The notes below the pieces were generated by a model. The model saw only the letters and a list, made by a program, of their open reading frames with translations, was not told the DNA's origin and did no database searches. A DNA stretch of 9,564 nt from Myxococcales bacterium (GTDB lineage: Bacteria; Myxococcota; Myxococcia; Myxococcales; Anaeromyxobacteraceae), in assembly GCA_021784495.1 (NCBI GenBank), contig JAJXSQ010000057.1:1-9564 (forward strand), in the 5' to 3' direction. This document shows positions 5,893-9,564 of the stretch, piece after piece; the first letter of the stretch is position 1; every line of letters begins with the position of its first letter. A program made the position numbers and the translations under genes.

Positions 5893-5925
5893 GTCGCATC
5901 GACGCGCGCGGGGACCGCTGCGAGG
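5885..5925 (+). promoter_or_regulatory. rplC leader hairpin that would cover the ribosome-binding site
   Basis: GCGGTC (5890-5895) pairs with GACCGC (5913-5918), and CCTC (5885-5888) pairs with GAGG (5922-5925). GAGG is the Shine-Dalgarno sequence 9 nt before the ATG at 5935. The fold would hide the ribosome-binding site, as expected for translational control of a ribosomal protein gene. Folding was judged by eye only. Confidence 0.4.
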
Positions 5926-5934
5926 TGAACGCAC

Positions 5935-6645
5935 ATGGCGACCGGGCTGCTGGCGAAGAAGGTTGGGATGACGCAGATCTTCACCGCCGAGGGCGACTGC
6001 AAGGCGGTGACGGTGATCGAGGCGGGGCCCTGCACCGTCGTCCGTCGCAAGACCCGGGAGCTCGACGGCTACGACGCCGTCGTCCTGGGCTTCGGCGCCG
6101 TGGACGACCGCCACGCCGCCCGGCTGTCGAAGCCCGAGGTCGGGGTCTTCCGGAAGGCGGGGACGCCGCTCTTCCGCCACCTGCGCGAGGTGCGGGTGAA
6201 GGACGCGGCGGCGCTCGGCGAGCTGAAGGCGGGGGACGTCCTCACCGTCGACAAGGTCTTCAAGCTCAACCAGCGGATCGACGTGACCGGAATCACCAAG
6301 GGGCGCGGCTTCGCCGGCGTCTTCAAGCGCTGGGGGATGAAGGGCGCGGCCCGCGACAGCTCCACGGCGCACGAGCACCACCGGCACATCGGCGCCATCG
6401 GCCAGCGCAAGACGCCGGGCAAGGTCTGGAAGGGCAAGCACCTCCCCGGCCACTACGGCGTCGAGACGGTGACCGTCCAGAACCTCTTCGTGGTGGGGAT
6501 GGAGCCGGAGAAGAACCTCCTGCTCGTGACCGGCGCGGTGCCGGGCCACGCCGACGGGCTCCTCTTCGTCGGGACCGCGGTGAAGGGCCAGCCGCGCGCC
6601 AAGGCGAAGCAGGAGGTCCGCGAGCGGGCCAAGCCGAAGGTCTAG
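5935..6645 (+). CDS. rplC: Large-subunit ribosomal protein L3 (uL3)
   Basis: 236 residues, somewhat longer than the roughly 209 of E. coli. The N-terminus LLAKKVGMTQIFTAEG, the central VTGITKGRGFAGVFKRWGMKG (about 120-140) and the late NLLLVTGAVPG are diagnostic of L3. L3 binds 23S rRNA early in assembly, and its extended loop reaches towards the peptidyl-transferase centre. In that loop the residues are His-rich (AHEHHRHIGAIGQRKTPGK) where E. coli has a HGNSLSHRVPGSIGQ type sequence; the Gln after IG, the region methylated in E. coli, is kept. The C-terminus has a basic tail. L3 normally lies between rpsJ and rplD in the S10 operon; here it has a phosphotransfer-like gene upstream and convergent typA downstream. 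It may be a second copy or a relocated sole copy. GAGG at 5922-5925 supports the start. Confidence 0.95.
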   Translation: MATGLLAKKVGMTQIFTAEGDCKAVTVIEAGPCTVVRRKTRELDGYDAVVLGFGAVDDRHAARLSKPEVGVFRKAGTPLFRHLREVRVKDAAALGELKAGDVLTVDKVFKLNQRIDVTGITKGRGFAGVFKRWGMKGAARDSSTAHEHHRHIGAIGQRKTPGKVWKGKHLPGHYGVETVTVQNLFVVGMEPEKNLLLVTGAVPGHADGLLFVGTAVKGQPRAKAKQEVRERAKPKV

Positions 6646-6658
6646 GCCGGCCGGAGAG

Positions 6659-6713
6659 CGACGCGGTCCCCGCCGCCCGCCTGCGCTCGTCGCGGGCGGG
6701 CGGTGTCGCGTCG
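6659..6713. terminator. Strong bipartite hairpin between convergent rplC and typA
   Basis: The inner stem CCGCCCGCC (6673-6681) with GGCGGGCGG (6695-6703) has nine perfect pairs. The outer stem CGACGCG (6659-6665) with CGCGTCG (6707-6713) adds seven after a small internal loop. It fills the 75-bp gap between two converging genes and probably serves both. No T-run on either strand (eight G follow at 6713-6720). Confidence 0.6.
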
Positions 6714-6720
6714 GGGGGGG

Positions 6721-8565
<1,845 letters not shown>

Positions 8566-8593
8566 GGCGACCTTCCTGGGAAAATGGCGGCGA

Positions 8594-8623
8594 TGTATAT
8601 CCGCCTCCCCCCTCCCGCCGCAA
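8594..8623 (-). promoter_or_regulatory. Candidate sigma-70-type promoter for typA
   Basis: On the minus strand TTGCGG (8623-8618), an 18-bp spacer and TATACA (8599-8594). The -10 box stands out in very G+C-rich sequence; the -35 match is weak. The predicted start is near 8587, leaving a 22-nt leader with the AGGAAGG ribosome-binding site. It occupies most of the 86-bp gap after the DUF4388 gene, so typA need not be co-transcribed with it. Confidence 0.45.
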
Positions 8624-8651
8624 GCGCCCGTCCGGCGCCGGGCCCCGGGGG

Positions 8652-9564
8652 CTACAGGAAGCCGATGCGCCGGGTGCCCGCCAGGACCCGCTCCACGTCG
8701 TCGAGGACCCCCATCTCCCGGAGCGCCTCGAGGAAGGCGAGGGCCTCGCGCTCCGGGAGCCGGGCGAGCGCCACGAGGTCGCGGACGCTCTTCGTCCCGT
8801 CGGCGAGCGACAGGAGGTGCGCCTCGGCCGGGCGGAGCCCGAGCGCGTAGAGCTCGAAGGCCGGGGAGGGCGCGGGGGCGAGGTGGACCTCGGGCGGCAG
8901 GTCGGCCCGCAGGCGCTCGAGGCCGGCCGTCCGGACGATCCCCTCCAGCAGCAGGTCGGCCAGGGAGAGCCCGAGCGCGACGAGGCCGGCCGGCGGGCGC
9001 GCCAGCTGGAACTCGTAGCGCCCCTCCCGCCACTCGAAGGTCGACCAGGCGATGGCCCGCACCTGCGCGGCGATCAGCTCCGCCCGCTGCCGCGCGGCCA
9101 GCTTGCGGCGCGCGACGAGGAGCTCCCCGGTCCGCGCCCCGGGGGCGGCGGCGCGGAGCGCCTCGAGCTCGGCGGCGGAGACGATCCCCCTCCGGACGCA
9201 GATGGCTCCGAACCGCTCGGCCGCGACGTTCGAGGCGGCGTAGACCGGCGCCCCCTTCTCCAGGACCAGGATCTTCCTCACCGCCCCGCGGGAGAGGGTG
9301 AGGGCGCCGGTCGCCTGCGCCTGGTGGACCGCCACCAGGAGGCGCACCACGCCGGTGCTCGCGAGGTCGCCGCGCCGGGCCGGGGAGGCCGCCGGGCGCG
9401 GCGCGGCCGGCCGGAGCGGGTCGGGGAGCGGCGCGGCCAGCTCCGAGAGCGGCGGCGGCGCGGCGGCCTCCCGCACGCCCGGCACCCCCTCGCCGGCGAG
9501 GGCGAGGGCCAGGAACGGCTCGACCGCCAGGGGGCCGGTGGGAGCCGGGCCGAGCGGCGCGGCG
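8652..9564 (-). CDS. DUF4388 (PATAN-like) protein, N-terminus beyond right edge
   Basis: 303 residues are visible and the frame stays open to the window edge. There is a GTG at 9485, but its GAGGGG abuts it with no spacing, and sensible coding sequence (GPLAVEPFLALALAGEG) continues upstream. I therefore treat the gene as partial. After a Pro/Ala-rich stretch, a DUF4388 domain begins at RRGDLASTGVVRLLVAVHQ (about residue 64 of the visible part). It continues through TGALTLSRGAVRKILVLEKGAPVYAASN and RFGAICVRRGIVSAAELEAL to about residue 176. The C-terminal part has a winged-helix-like stretch (DGTKSVRDLVALARLPEREALAFLEALREMGVL). DUF4388 is frequent in myxobacterial signalling and gliding-related proteins and in PatA-like regulators; its partner here is unknown. 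It lies upstream of typA on the same strand. Confidence 0.75.
   Translation of the reverse strand, partial: AAPLGPAPTGPLAVEPFLALALAGEGVPGVREAAAPPPLSELAAPLPDPLRPAAPRPAASPARRGDLASTGVVRLLVAVHQAQATGALTLSRGAVRKILVLEKGAPVYAASNVAAERFGAICVRRGIVSAAELEALRAAAPGARTGELLVARRKLAARQRAELIAAQVRAIAWSTFEWREGRYEFQLARPPAGLVALGLSLADLLLEGIVRTAGLERLRADLPPEVHLAPAPSPAFELYALGLRPAEAHLLSLADGTKSVRDLVALARLPEREALAFLEALREMGVLDDVERVLAGTRRIGFL

Noticed and set aside
6713..6720. Run of eight G before the typA stop
   Set aside because: It lies outside the coding sequences, between convergent stops, so slippage would have no coding effect.
8566..9033. Upstream extension of the typA frame
   Set aside because: It overlaps the DUF4388 gene in another frame and has shadow composition; the TTG at 8565 has a good ribosome-binding site and gives the family N-terminus.

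Overview
The window is about three-quarters G+C, with strong G/C preference at third codon positions. It carries a multiheme c-type cytochrome, NtrC-type two-component signalling and a PATAN-like DUF4388 protein. Together these point to a myxobacterium of the Anaeromyxobacter type. This is inferred from gene content and composition, not from a database match.

Layout. (1) Bases 1-665, minus strand: the N-terminal part of a secreted multiheme cytochrome with seven CXXCH motifs, running off the left edge. (2) Bases 666-991: a divergent control region with sigma-54-type -24/-12 elements facing both ways and inverted repeats between them. (3) Bases 992-3888, plus strand: a membrane sensor histidine kinase with a CXXCH haem-attachment motif in its periplasmic domain, overlapping by 4 bp an NtrC-family sigma-54 activator. 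(4) Bases 3937-4848, minus strand: an RpoH-type (sigma-32) sigma factor. A near-consensus sigma-54 promoter and upstream inverted repeats lie in 4849-5139. (5) Bases 5140-5838, plus strand: a small soluble protein with an intact histidine-kinase H-box but a degenerate ATPase domain, resembling the phosphotransferases ChpT and Spo0B. (6) Bases 5935-6645, plus strand: ribosomal protein L3 standing alone behind its own sigma-70-type promoter. (7) Bases 6721-8565, minus strand: the ribosome-associated GTPase TypA/BipA. (8) Bases 8652-9564, minus strand: a DUF4388 protein open at the right edge.

How the parts may work together. The left half reads as one redox-sensing circuit. A haem-bearing periplasmic sensor would phosphorylate an NtrC-type activator, which would drive sigma-54 promoters for the divergent cytochrome and probably for its own operon. 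The rpoH-like gene is also predicted to be sigma-54 dependent. Its upstream inverted repeats differ in sequence, so it may answer to another activator. The right half is translation-related (L3 and TypA, convergent across a strong hairpin), with signalling proteins of unknown target beside them. I saw no tRNA, rRNA, insertion sequence, CRISPR array or integration scar.
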